The notes under the pieces: model-generated | Told to the model about the DNA's origin: nothing | The model's input: only the letters and a program-made list of their open reading frames with translations | The model's database searches: none | Made by a program: the position numbers and the translations under genes | Origin: CAWATZ01 sp963784995 | Lineage (GTDB): Bacteria; Planctomycetota; Planctomycetia; Gemmatales; Gemmataceae | Reading direction: 5' to 3' | DNA: 64,000 nt | NCBI GenBank assembly: GCA_963784995.1 | Contig: CAWATZ010000014.1 | Location: forward strand, 310,001-374,000 | Shown: piece after piece, positions 41,376 through 50,459 of the stretch | Layout of the letters: each line of letters opens with the position of its first letter | Numbering within the stretch: position 1 is the stretch's first letter

Positions 41376-42650
41376 ATGAATAGTCTCTCGTGTTGGCGTT
41401 GTCTGAATCAAATCCGATTGCTGGGCGGACTTGCCCTGCTCTTCAATGTTAGCCTGGCTCTGGCCGCGGACCCACTGGACGTTGGCCTCGAGGAGCTGGA
41501 TCGGGAGGCGCGCAAGCACCGCGAAGTCTGGAAGAAGCTCTACAAGGGTGAGGTGGCCACCAGCGCCAGCGACAAGTCGCACACCGAGGCCATCGACTTT
41601 CAGGCAAAATTTGATACCTGGCGCTTTATTCATCAGCGCTTTCACAAGGTCAGCGCACCCTCGGTAAGCGACACGATTGACAAGCTCTACAGGGAGCTGG
41701 ACAGCGACGTTGATGCCGTCATCAGCAGCAAGAACAAGGAACTGGTCCGACTGTTCAGCAAGGGAGTCATCGACCACAGCAAGGAAGTCCTGGAATCGCC
41801 CAAGGCCGTGCCGATCGCGCAAATCAACATCGCGCGGGTGCTGGCGCGGACGGCCGCCCTGGGGCAGCCGGAACTGGCGGACACGCTGGTCGCCCTCGTC
41901 ACCGATCAGGGCTGGAACGATGGCGTCAAGTACTGGGCCCTGCGCGGCCTGCGCGATCTGCTGGCCCGGACCCCTCTGCCCCCGCAGCGCGAGGACAAGG
42001 TGGCCCGGACTCTGATGGCGTTCATCCAGCGCAAGGTGGCTTTCTCGCCGATCACGCCGGAGGACGAGCTGGAGGGCATCCGCGTGCTGCGTCGGGAGGC
42101 CGTCCGCGCCCTGGCCCAGATTCGCAATCCGGGCAAAGCGGGCAAGGACCGCCCAGCCCTGGTGCTGCTGCGCGTCATGGCCGGCGAAGGGTTTCCCCGG
42201 CAGATCGCGCCGCGCGTGGACGAGCGTATGGAGGCGGCCATCGGCCTGGCCCGGATGCGGCCGGACAAGGACAAGGATTACCAGCCGGCTTACGCCGTGC
42301 AGCAGATCGCCCTGTTCCTCCGGGACTTCGCCGAGGAGTACTCCCGGACCAGCCCCAAGGACTTGAAGGATTCGCGCCGGCCCACGCGGGTGCTGGCAGC
42401 TCAGCTGAGCGACGCTCTGGAGGCCCTGAAGACCGAGAGCATGGACAAATACGTCAAGGACGTCTTCGACGCCAATCCCCGGACGAGCCTCAAGCTCCTG
42501 CTGGAACGCATCGTCAACGACCTGTCTGCCGATCCTTCGCCCGTGGTCGGTTTCGTCGAGGGGACCCCTCCGCCGGAGCCCCGGTTGTTCAAGAGCATGC
42601 CCGACTCCACGGCGGTTCCTCCCAAGAAAGCGGAGCCGGAGCCCAAGTGA
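41376..42650 (+). CDS. Secreted helical-repeat (HEAT-like) protein
   Basis: 424 aa. It starts at the ATG at 41376 with a signal peptide whose core is LLGGLALLFNVSLALA before ADPL. Most of the chain is amphipathic helices in HEAT-like pairs (VLARTAALGQPELADTLVAL, KYWALRGLRDLLARTPLPPQ, VLRREAVRALAQIRNPGKAG, MEAAIGLARMRPDKDKDYQP). The C-terminal 45 residues are Pro-rich (EGTPPPEPRLFKSMP). It probably serves as a periplasmic scaffold; no catalytic motif is visible. Such proteins are common in Gemmataceae without assigned function. The upstream palindrome (41168-41300) makes any longer N-terminus artificial. Confidence 0.7.
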   Translation: MNSLSCWRCLNQIRLLGGLALLFNVSLALAADPLDVGLEELDREARKHREVWKKLYKGEVATSASDKSHTEAIDFQAKFDTWRFIHQRFHKVSAPSVSDTIDKLYRELDSDVDAVISSKNKELVRLFSKGVIDHSKEVLESPKAVPIAQINIARVLARTAALGQPELADTLVALVTDQGWNDGVKYWALRGLRDLLARTPLPPQREDKVARTLMAFIQRKVAFSPITPEDELEGIRVLRREAVRALAQIRNPGKAGKDRPALVLLRVMAGEGFPRQIAPRVDERMEAAIGLARMRPDKDKDYQPAYAVQQIALFLRDFAEEYSRTSPKDLKDSRRPTRVLAAQLSDALEALKTESMDKYVKDVFDANPRTSLKLLLERIVNDLSADPSPVVGFVEGTPPPEPRLFKSMPDSTAVPPKKAEPEPK

Positions 42651-42724
42651 ACTCGGAACTCGGAACGGGGAGTGCGGAGCGAAAAAGCAGTTCGCTCCGC
42701 ACTCCCCGTTCCGAGTTCCGAGTT
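42650..42724. repeat. 34-bp perfect palindrome
   Basis: Arms 42650-42683 and 42691-42724 with a 7-nt loop. The arm begins AACTCGGAACTCGGAACGGG and includes a doubled AACTCGG. It fills the space between the HEAT-like gene stop and the FAD oxidoreductase start, overlapping the stop by one base. Confidence 0.95.
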
Positions 42725-42736
42725 CGAGGTGAGCCG

Positions 42737-44257
42737 ATGGATGCGGTCGTGATCGGTGCGGGCCCCAACGGCCTGGTGGCTGCGGCGGTGCTGGCCCGGC
42801 ACGGCTGGCGCGTGCTCGTGCTGGAAGCGCGCGACCGTCCCGGCGGGGCGGTCTGGTCCGAACCGTTGACCCTGCCCGGCTACCTCCACGACGTCGGGGC
42901 CGCGTTCTTTCCCTTCGCCGATTACAGTCCCGCCTTTCGCTTCCTCGATCTGACCGGCGCCGGCCTGCGCTGGGCCAACGCCGAATGGGAGAGCTGCCAT
43001 CCGGCACCGGACGGCAGTTCCGTCACCATTGGCCGGGACGTGGACCGGACCGCGGCCACCTTTGGCCCCGACGGCCCGGCCTGGCGCAAACTGGCCCGGT
43101 GGCAGCAGCAAATGGGCGATCGGCTGGTCCAGGCCCTGCTGGCGCCACTGCCCGCCTTTCGTGAGGCGTTCCGCCTGGGAATTGGCAACGTCATCAAACT
43201 GGGCCTGCTCGGGCTGCGTAGTACCAGTAGCTTCGCCCACAGCCACTTCCAGACGGAAGCGGCTCGCCGGGTGTTCCCGGGCCTGGCCCTGCACGTCGAT
43301 TTGGGACCGAACGACCTGGCGGGGGCTGGCCTGGGTCTGGCGCTTGGTTTGCTCGCGGCCGACAGCGGGTTTCGCGTTCCTGTGGGCGGGGCGAAGGCCA
43401 TCACGGAGGCCCTGCTGCGCCGGCTGGAAGAGGCCGGCGGGCAGGTGCGGCTTGGTTCCCGGGTCAGGCAAATCCTGGTCCGGAAACGGCGAGCCGTCGC
43501 GGTGGTGACGGAACAGGGCGAGGAGGTCCCGGCTGCCCGGGCGGTGCTGGCCGACGTGGGTGCGCCGGCCCTGTTCCTGAAGTTGCTGCGGCAGCAGGAC
43601 GTGGGCGGCTGGGTGGTCGAGCGAATGAAGCGGTTTCGCTACGGCTGGGGCACGTTCAAGATGGACTGGGCCCTGTCCGGCCCGGTGCCGTGGACGGTGG
43701 CCGAGGCCCGCGCCTCGGCGGTGGTGCATGCCGGAGACAGCCTGGCCGACCTGACGCGCTTCACCCGGCAGGTCCGGGCCGGCCGCTTACCGGACAATCC
43801 CTATCTGGTGATCGGCCAGCAATCGCTGGCAGACCCGGGCCGGGCGCCGCCGGGCGGCCATACGCTCTGGACTTACTCCCGGGTGCCCTCGACTCTGGAG
43901 GGAGGCTGGGCGCGTTACCGCGAGACCTTCGCCGATCGGATCGAGCAGCGTCTGGAGGGGCTGGCGCCGGGGTTCCGCACGCTGATCCGGGCCCGGCACG
44001 TGGCGGCCCCGCCCGACCTGGAGGCGATGGACGAGAACCTGGTGGGCGGCGACCTGGGCGGCGGCAGTGCCTGGATTGACCAGCAACTGTTTCTGCGGCC
44101 GGTCTTTCCCTACTTTCGCCATCGCACGCCGGTCAAGGGCCTGTACCTGGCCTCGGCCTCGGCTCATCCGGGGGCCGGGGTCCACGGCGCCTGCGGCCTC
44201 AACGCGGCCCGGATGGCTCTGCTGGATCAGCAGGAAAAACTGTTGTTACACTTGTGA
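42737..44257 (+). CDS. NAD(P)/FAD-dependent oxidoreductase of the phytoene-dehydrogenase type
   Basis: 506 aa. MDAVVIGAGPNGLVAAAVLA is the dinucleotide-binding fold (GxGxxG). It is followed by LEARDRPGGAVWSEPLTLPG, the ED...GG motif of the COG1233 amine oxidase/carotenoid desaturase superfamily. GFRVPVGGAKAITEALLRRL and the C-terminal FAD motif LYLASASAHPGAGVHGACGL complete the family pattern. Length is typical. The substrate is unknown: no other carotenoid gene is near, and many planctomycete members are uncharacterised. The start at 42737 is preferred because the longer frame reads palindrome sequence (NSELGTGSAERK). Confidence 0.85.
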   Translation: MDAVVIGAGPNGLVAAAVLARHGWRVLVLEARDRPGGAVWSEPLTLPGYLHDVGAAFFPFADYSPAFRFLDLTGAGLRWANAEWESCHPAPDGSSVTIGRDVDRTAATFGPDGPAWRKLARWQQQMGDRLVQALLAPLPAFREAFRLGIGNVIKLGLLGLRSTSSFAHSHFQTEAARRVFPGLALHVDLGPNDLAGAGLGLALGLLAADSGFRVPVGGAKAITEALLRRLEEAGGQVRLGSRVRQILVRKRRAVAVVTEQGEEVPAARAVLADVGAPALFLKLLRQQDVGGWVVERMKRFRYGWGTFKMDWALSGPVPWTVAEARASAVVHAGDSLADLTRFTRQVRAGRLPDNPYLVIGQQSLADPGRAPPGGHTLWTYSRVPSTLEGGWARYRETFADRIEQRLEGLAPGFRTLIRARHVAAPPDLEAMDENLVGGDLGGGSAWIDQQLFLRPVFPYFRHRTPVKGLYLASASAHPGAGVHGACGLNAARMALLDQQEKLLLHL

Positions 44258-44363
44258 GCCGGAAATGCCGTTGCATGCCCGCCTTCCGAGAGGTAGCCTC
44301 AATCAGAGAGGACATTCGTTGCGCACAACGCACGCACTCACCGTCAGAAAAGGATCCACGTCG

Positions 44364-47027
44364 ATGACAAAGGCAATGCGACCGGGGCTTGTGGGAAGCC
44401 TCCTGGCCCTGCTGGCTCTGCCCCTGCCTTTCCAGGCCGCCGAGAAAACCCCAAATCCGAAAACCTACGCCGTGCTGGTCGGCATCGGCAAGTTCAGCGA
44501 TCCGGCCATCAAAAGCCGGCCCCACGCGGTCGATGACGCCAGGGCGCTCTACGACCTGTTCACCAGCAAGGAACACCACGGCATGCCGCGCGACCAGGTC
44601 AAGCTGCTGCTCAGCGGTCCCATCGACAAGGAGCGCAGCAGCGAGGTGGCCAGCCGGGGCAACATCCTCCAGGCGGTCCGCTGGCTGGCCCAGCAGGCGG
44701 GCCGGGACGATCGCGTGCTGTTCGCGTTCATCGGCCAGGGAGCGGCGCTGGGGCAACGCGGGGATCGCATCGCCTACTTCGCCACCGACTCCGACGTGAA
44801 GGACACCGCCCGCACCGGCGTGCTGGCCACCGCCCTGACCGACGAGCTGGACAAGCTCAAGAGCCGGCACGTCTGCATGTTCGTGGACGTTTACTTCAAG
44901 GGCTACACCCGGTCCAACGGCGGCGCTCCCATCGAGCCCAACGCCGGGCCCGCCCTGTTCCGGGAGTTCTTTGGCACCGACAACTCCGAAGAGGAGAACC
45001 CCGCCCCCGGCCGGGTCCTCTTCCTGGCGACCGCCGGCCGGAAACTGTCGCCCGACGGTGACAAGCACGGCATCTTCACCCAGGTGGTCCTGGACGGGCT
45101 CAAGGGCAAGGCCGACAAGGAAGGCTACGAGCCCGATGGTCTCATCACCAGCGACGAGCTGGCCGATTACCTCAACAAGGAACTGCCGCCCCTGCTCAAG
45201 AAACTCGTCCCCGACGAGAAGGACCGGCCCCGCCAGGCCATCATCGCCGGCGAGGACGCTCACGTGCCGCTGACCTTCAACCCGGAGGTCCAGGCCAGGG
45301 CCAAGGAACGCCTGGAGAAGTTCGCCAACCTCGTCAAGGAGAACAAGAAGCTCACCGAGGAGATCGCCCAGGAGGGCAAGACCCTGCTCAGCCGGATGCC
45401 CAAGCTCAAGGCCCAGCGCAATCTCCGCAAGGAGTATCAGGCCCTGGTCGATGGCAAGCAGAGCGTCGAGCAGTTCCTCGACAAGCGGACCGGCATTCTC
45501 GACAGCAGCAAGCTGTCGAAGAGCATGGCCCACGATTTCGCCGAGAAGGTGATCGATGCCACCAAGGTCATCAAGGAGGACTACGTCAAGGACGTCAACC
45601 AGGGCCAGATGATCGACTGGGCCATCCGCGGCCTGTACCGCGAGGTCGAGGAGAAAGTGCCCGCCGACGTCGCCAAGAAGCTCGCCGACACCAAGGCCCT
45701 TTCCGAAAAGGACCTGCTGGCGCTGCTGATGGACGTTCGGCTGCGTCTGGGCAAGCGCGAGGACCTGGACAACCACAAGGACATTGACCAGGCGATCCTG
45801 CGCATGCTCGCCCATCTCGACCCGTACACGACCTTCTACACGCCGGACAAGCTGCGGCGGACAGAAGGCGAAATCTCGGGGCAGTTCATCGGCGTGGGCA
45901 TCCAGATCCGCAAGGACCCCGACACCGACCAGATTTACGTCATCACGCCGATCCTGGGCAGTCCTGCTTACAACGCCGGCATCCAGGCCGGCGACCTGAT
46001 CACCAGCGTCACCCGCTTCACCGACGAGAAGGGCAAGACGCTCGATCCGCCGGAAGTCCTGCCTACCAAGGGGCTGGACGTTTCCGACGCCGTCAAGAAG
46101 ATCGTCGGCAAGCCGGGCAGCAAGGTCAAGCTGACCGTGAAACGGCCCGGTGTCGAGAAACCCCTCGACTTCGAGCTGACGCGCCGGCGCGTCCAGACCG
46201 AGTCGGTGATGGGCGTCAAGCGCAAGGATGCCAGCTGGGACTATTTCATCGACCCCAGGAACAAGATCGCCTACGTCCGGCTGACGCAGTTCCAGCGCAA
46301 CTCGACGCACCAGCTGGTCGAGACGATGGCCGAGCTGAAGAAACAGGGAATCAAGGGCCTGATCCTCGACCTGCGCGACAACCCGGGCGGCCTGCTCGAC
46401 GGGGCCCGCGACATCACCGACCTGTTCATCGGCGACGGCACCATCGTGGAGATCCGCCCGCGTGACGCCAAGGAGACCCGGGTGATGCGCGGCCAGGTGG
46501 ATTCGACCTACGCCTACGAGGGCCGACGCCGGCCGCTGCCCAGCTACACCGAGTTCCCGATGGTCTGCCTGATCAACGGCTTCAGCGCCAGCGCCAGCGA
46601 GATTGTCTCGGCGGCGCTGCAGGATCACGGCCGGGCGCTGATCATCGGCGAACGGAGCTACGGCAAGGGGAGCGTGCAAAACGTCCTCGATTTCGAGATG
46701 GAAGGCGTGGAGGTCAAGAGCAAGATCAAGCTGACCATTGCCACGTACTGGCGGCCGAGCAAGAAGAACATCAACAAGGCCAGCACCAAGGGCCGGCCCG
46801 AAGACGAATGGGGCGTCATCCCCGACAGGGTGATTCCGCTGGAGCCCGCCGAACGCAGTGAGCTGTTCGAGCACCAGCGCAACCTGGAGATCATCCACCC
46901 GAAAAACAAGGTGGGCCTCAGTGACAAGAAGGACACGTTCAAGGATCGGCAACTGGACGCGGCCGTGGAGTACCTGCGCGGTCAGATCAAGATCGCGCAG
47001 GCCGAGCCAAAGAAGAAAGCGGGCTAA
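44364..47027 (+). CDS. Fusion of a caspase-like (C14) pseudo-enzyme and a PDZ-S41 processing protease
   Basis: 887 aa. A signal peptide (SLLALLALPLPFQAA) precedes a caspase-fold domain at about residues 30-280 (TYAVLVGIGKFSDPAIKSRP). Where caspases have SGHG the sequence is FAFIGQGA, and where they have DxCxSG it is FVDVYFKG, so both catalytic His and Cys are replaced. The C-terminal half is a CtpA-like protease: PDZ (FIGVGIQIRKD, AYNAGIQAGDLI), then S41 with LILDLRDNPGGLLDGA, nucleophile Ser in NGFSASASEIVS and general-base Lys in YGKGSVQ. S41 activity is expected, probably in the periplasm. AAGGA lies 9 nt before the ATG. Confidence 0.9.
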   Translation: MTKAMRPGLVGSLLALLALPLPFQAAEKTPNPKTYAVLVGIGKFSDPAIKSRPHAVDDARALYDLFTSKEHHGMPRDQVKLLLSGPIDKERSSEVASRGNILQAVRWLAQQAGRDDRVLFAFIGQGAALGQRGDRIAYFATDSDVKDTARTGVLATALTDELDKLKSRHVCMFVDVYFKGYTRSNGGAPIEPNAGPALFREFFGTDNSEEENPAPGRVLFLATAGRKLSPDGDKHGIFTQVVLDGLKGKADKEGYEPDGLITSDELADYLNKELPPLLKKLVPDEKDRPRQAIIAGEDAHVPLTFNPEVQARAKERLEKFANLVKENKKLTEEIAQEGKTLLSRMPKLKAQRNLRKEYQALVDGKQSVEQFLDKRTGILDSSKLSKSMAHDFAEKVIDATKVIKEDYVKDVNQGQMIDWAIRGLYREVEEKVPADVAKKLADTKALSEKDLLALLMDVRLRLGKREDLDNHKDIDQAILRMLAHLDPYTTFYTPDKLRRTEGEISGQFIGVGIQIRKDPDTDQIYVITPILGSPAYNAGIQAGDLITSVTRFTDEKGKTLDPPEVLPTKGLDVSDAVKKIVGKPGSKVKLTVKRPGVEKPLDFELTRRRVQTESVMGVKRKDASWDYFIDPRNKIAYVRLTQFQRNSTHQLVETMAELKKQGIKGLILDLRDNPGGLLDGARDITDLFIGDGTIVEIRPRDAKETRVMRGQVDSTYAYEGRRRPLPSYTEFPMVCLINGFSASASEIVSAALQDHGRALIIGERSYGKGSVQNVLDFEMEGVEVKSKIKLTIATYWRPSKKNINKASTKGRPEDEWGVIPDRVIPLEPAERSELFEHQRNLEIIHPKNKVGLSDKKDTFKDRQLDAAVEYLRGQIKIAQAEPKKKAG

Positions 47028-47030
47028 TTG

Positions 47031-47572
47031 CTTTTGTTGGGATCAGGATACCTGGGGCGTTGCCCCAGGCTATCGTGTTGCGCCCCTTCGGGGCTGTTGT
47101 TTTCCGCCCCGAAGGGGCGCAACAGGATAGCCTGGGGCAACGCCCCAGGTGTCTTTTGTTGGGATCAGGATACCTGGGGCGCTGTTGTCTTCCGCCCCGA
47201 AGGGGCGCAACAGGATAGCCTGGGGCATCGCCCCAGGTGTCTTTTGTTGGGATCAGGATACCTGGGGCGATGCCCCAGGCTATCGTGTTGCGCCCCTTCG
47301 GGGCTGTTGTTTTCCGCCCCGAAGGGGCGCAACAGGATAGCCTGGGGCAACGCCCCAGGTGTCTTTTGTTGGGATCAGGATACCTGGGGCGCTGTTGTCT
47401 TCCGCCCCGAAGGGGCGCAACAGGATAGCCTGGGGCATCGCCCCAGGTGTCTTTTGTTGGGATCAGGATACCTGGGGCGATGCCCCAGGCTATCCTGTTG
47501 CGCCCCTTCGGGGCTGTTGTTTTCCGCCCCGAAGGGGCGCAACAGGATAGCCTGGGGCAACGCCCCAGGTGT
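47031..47572. repeat. Alternating 122/88-nt palindromic tandem array
   Basis: Five units begin with CTTTTGTTGGGATCAGGATA at 47031, 47153, 47241, 47363 and 47451. Lengths are 122, 88, 122, 88 and 122. Long units contain two arms (CCCCAGGCTATCGTGTTGCG against its near complement) around GGGGCTGTTGTTTTCCGCCC. Short units lack the left arm. The higher-order period is 210 nt. Open frames across it are by-products of the repeat. Confidence 0.95.
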
Positions 47573-47829
47573 CGAATGCTTGGGCGGAACTCTCCTCAAT
47601 TCACCAACACCATCTCGACAGAGTGCGGCTTCATCTCCAACTGCTTACGCTGCAGCGTCCTGCTCCGGCATCTTGGACTTCCACCTTCCCGTTTTTCCCA
47701 TTCGCGGAAAAAAAAGGTGCCCGTTCTGTCCCCTGGTTGAGTCTGGTCTCGCCATACCTATCAGAAGGGTTGAAACGACCCGCAAACAGAACCGAAAAGC
47801 AGAGAAGACTGAACCAGGGAGAGAGTCAC

Positions 47830-48210
47830 GTGCGATTACCTTTACGGTTGGCATTACCACTGGTGGTATCGCTGGCACTGGCGGCGCTAACCGAGAGGTA
47901 ACGGGGGCTTGAACCGGAAGAGGCCGGGTGGTTGGGGCTGAAGGCCCAAGCTCCGTTCTGGCGTGTGGGGCAATGGAACAAGGCCCCGGCCACCCAATCC
48001 ATCGAAACACCGCGACTTGCAAGCAAGGGGAGTACAGCCCGGGGCGGCACGGCGGCAACGTCGTGTTCGCCTCGGGCTGTCTGTTTTTCCTGCCCTCGGT
48101 GTGAACAGGAGCCTGTGGCACGGCTGAACACGGAACCGAAGGTCGCGGCAGAGAGCCAACCTCGCAAGCACGGTCACGGTCTTTTCGCAAGCTCCACAAA
48201 CCATTTCTGA
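47830..48210 (+). pseudogene. Possible small secreted protein gene interrupted by TAA
   Basis: A GTG at 47830, preceded by GGGAGAG, starts RLPLRLALPLVVSLALAAL, a convincing signal peptide that stops after TER at 47899-47901. The same frame then stays open for about 100 codons to 48210 (LEPEEAGWLGLKAQAPFWRV...CFSCPRCEQEPVARL, with a CxxC pair). If one sense codon became TAA, this is a decayed exported protein; otherwise the leader peptide stands alone. Not recognised as any family. Confidence 0.3.
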
Positions 48211-48345
48211 CATTCAACTTGAGGCGATTTCACAGCTGGGTCCGCCTCGCCCTGGCAGCTCTGGCACAACGGTTGCTTTTAACCGATCCCATCTCCGGCA
48301 CGGCCCGGTAACAGCAACCACAGCAAGCAGGTGGAGGACCAAGCC

Positions 48346-48525
48346 ATGTTCACAACCGTCGCACGTCAGAACAGCGTCCCTCAGCAGCTCAGGACATCCT
48401 TTGGCAGCAGCGTCCGGGTGACTTCCGGGCAAGGTGCGGCCAGGACGACTTTCCAAACGAAGGCGAAGCCGGCTGGCTCTTTCCTGTTGTCTTTGCTCCG
48501 GGCCCTGGGCACTTTGAACGTGTAA
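48346..48525 (+). CDS. Small hypothetical protein
   Basis: 59 aa (MFTTVARQNSVPQQLRTSFG...). GTGGAGG lies 8 nt before the ATG, which is the main support. The sequence is basic and Ser/Thr-rich with a short hydrophobic patch near the C-terminus (GSFLLSLLRALGTL). It is followed after 41 bp by another small gene and then a WD40 gene, all on the plus strand. Function unknown. Confidence 0.4.
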   Translation: MFTTVARQNSVPQQLRTSFGSSVRVTSGQGAARTTFQTKAKPAGSFLLSLLRALGTLNV

Positions 48526-48566
48526 GCCAGCCCCGTGAAACGAACCGGCACGCGGGAGAGGACGCC

Positions 48567-48806
48567 ATGATCCCCGTTCCTTCGCAAACCACTGATCGGC
48601 AGCGACAGGCGATCAACCTCTTGCTCGGTTACCTGGAGGCCGCCCGTTGCTGCTGGCCCGGAGCGGACGGCCTGACCGTGGAGGATGCTCTCCGCGGCTT
48701 TCCCCAGGCTGCCGCGGCTGGATGGGTCCCTGACCCCGAGGAGCTGCTCCGCATCCATCCCGAGCTGGCAAGGCCCCTGAGAGAGCTGCTCGCGGTCATG
48801 GATTGA
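48567..48806 (+). CDS. Small helical hypothetical protein
   Basis: 79 aa, preceded by GGGAGAGG at good spacing. The predicted chain is helical (DRQRQAINLLLGYLEAARCC, DPEELLRIHPELARPLRELL), soluble and acidic at the C-terminus. The PEELLRIHPELAxxL pattern resembles the short region that precedes the kinase domain in planctomycete Ser/Thr kinases, so it may be a stand-alone version of that module (inference). It stops 42 bp before the WD40 gene. Confidence 0.5.
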   Translation: MIPVPSQTTDRQRQAINLLLGYLEAARCCWPGADGLTVEDALRGFPQAAAAGWVPDPEELLRIHPELARPLRELLAVMD

Positions 48807-48848
48807 GAACCGTTGCCATTCTGTTGAACCGAAAGCGAGAGCGCAACC

Positions 48849-50459
48849 ATGTACGCCTCGACAGCGGAACTCCGGCATTTCCTGGCGTCTTTTCTGGTGC
48901 TTGTGGCAGTCGCCCTTCCCTGGACGTGCCGGGGCCAGTGCAGCGCCGCACCAGCGCCGGGCAAGGAAGTGTTTGTCCTCTCCGGCCACACCGTCGAGGT
49001 ATTCACCGTCGCCTATTCGGCCGACGGCAAGCTGCTCGCTTCCGGGAGCAATCGCGAGGTCAAGGTCTGGGATGCCCTGACCGGCAAGGAGGTCTTCACT
49101 TACCCGATCAAGGGACAAAACGTCTACGGTCTGGCGTTCAGCCCGGACGGCAAACGGCTGGCCGTCGGCATCTCCCGAGTGGTGAAGCTGCTGGAAACCG
49201 CGAAGGGCACCGAACTGGGGAGCGCCACGGTAGGCAACTTCTTCCTGTTCCGGATGGCCTTCAGTCCGGACGGGAAAAGGCTGGCCCTGGCCGGCGGCAA
49301 CCTGCAAGGCACCGGAGAGGTGCGCCTCTGCGAGGCCGACACTTGCAAGGAGATCTTTGCCCACCGGCAGGACCAGGCTGTCCTCAACGTGGCTTTCAGC
49401 GCCGATGGCCGGCTGCTGGCCTCGGTCGGCGGCTCCACCAATGGGAGCAAGGCCGGCACCGTGATCGTCTGGGACGCGGTGACCGGCCGGCAGCGGCACA
49501 GGCTCGTGGGTCATTCCGACACCATCTACGGTGTCGCGTTCAGTCCCGACGGCCGGCGTCTGGCCACCGGCTCCGGAGGCAGCCGGGGCAGCACCAAACC
49601 AGGCACGGTCAAGACGTGGGAGCTGGCCACCGGCAAGGAGCTGGCCCAGCTCGGCGGACACAACGGCCCGATCTTCGGCGTCGTCTTCAGCCCCGACGGC
49701 CGACGCCTGGCCACGGCCAGCGGTGACCGGACCGTCAAGGTCCGCGAAGTCGTCACCGGCCAGGAACTCCTCAGCATCTCCGCACACGCCGGGACCATTT
49801 ACAGTCTCGCCTTCAGCCCCGATGGCCGACGTCTGGCCACGGTGAGCCAGGATAAGCTCCTCAAGGTGTGGAACGTGGCCGGACCAAGTCCCGCAGCTCG
49901 CCCCGGCGGCTCTGAGCCACGGCTGCGGATGCACTGGACCGCCACTGAAAGGGAAATGCTGTGGGCTCACCTGTCCGGTGCGGATGCCGTCCGCGCCCAT
50001 CGCAGCCTGAGCGAACTGGTGGAGGCGCCGGAGCTGGCGGTTCCCTGGTTCCGCAGCAGGATTCGTCCGGTGCCGGGTCTGGACAACCGACAGCAACGGC
50101 AGGCAGCCCGCTGGCTGCGCGACCTGGATCACGACGAGTTCGAGGTTCGAGAGAAAGCAGCGGCTGAACTGGCCCGGCTGGGAGAAAGCGTGCTCCCCCA
50201 ATTGCGGCAGGCACTTGCGGGGACGCCGTCCCTGGACGTCAAACGCCGATTGGAGAGTTTGATCGAGGATCAGGCGGAACCGACGTTCGGCCCCGAACAG
50301 CTGGCGGCCGTGCGAGCCGTGGAAGCGCTGGAGTGGATTGGTAACGCCGAGGCGCGCACGGTCCTGAAGGAATTGGCCTCCGGCTTGCCGGATGCCCGGC
50401 TGACGCGGGAAGCCCAGGCCGCACTGGACCGGCTCGGGAGACAACCGGTCTCACCGTGA
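48849..50459 (+). CDS. Secreted WD40-repeat protein with C-terminal HEAT-like domain
   Basis: 536 aa. The signal peptide (HFLASFLVLVAVALPWTCRG) is followed by seven WD40 blades, most with the FSPDGRRLA core (VYGLAFSPDGKRLAVG, IYGVAFSPDGRRLATG, IFGVVFSPDGRRLATA), enough for one propeller. Residues about 350-530 form helices with ARWLRDLDHDEFEVREKAAA and ELARLGESVLPQLRQALAGT, typical of the HEAT-like region that follows propellers in Gemmata proteins. A propeller joined to such a region usually binds protein partners. The stop overlaps the 3' end of the convergent MetE-like gene by 9 bp. Confidence 0.87.
   Translation: MYASTAELRHFLASFLVLVAVALPWTCRGQCSAAPAPGKEVFVLSGHTVEVFTVAYSADGKLLASGSNREVKVWDALTGKEVFTYPIKGQNVYGLAFSPDGKRLAVGISRVVKLLETAKGTELGSATVGNFFLFRMAFSPDGKRLALAGGNLQGTGEVRLCEADTCKEIFAHRQDQAVLNVAFSADGRLLASVGGSTNGSKAGTVIVWDAVTGRQRHRLVGHSDTIYGVAFSPDGRRLATGSGGSRGSTKPGTVKTWELATGKELAQLGGHNGPIFGVVFSPDGRRLATASGDRTVKVREVVTGQELLSISAHAGTIYSLAFSPDGRRLATVSQDKLLKVWNVAGPSPAARPGGSEPRLRMHWTATEREMLWAHLSGADAVRAHRSLSELVEAPELAVPWFRSRIRPVPGLDNRQQRQAARWLRDLDHDEFEVREKAAAELARLGESVLPQLRQALAGTPSLDVKRRLESLIEDQAEPTFGPEQLAAVRAVEALEWIGNAEARTVLKELASGLPDARLTREAQAALDRLGRQPVSP

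Noticed and set aside
44199..46952. 917-aa minus-strand ORF opposite the S41 protease
   Set aside because: Shadow of a gene with intact S41 and PDZ motifs.
47031..47572. CRISPR array
   Set aside because: Units are 88-122 nt, contiguous and themselves palindromic, with no unique spacers and no cas genes.
47028..47912. Long plus-strand ORF across the 47-kb repeats (LLLGSGYLGRCPRLSCCAPS...)
   Set aside because: It only reads the palindromic array; other frames are equally open and there is no family motif.
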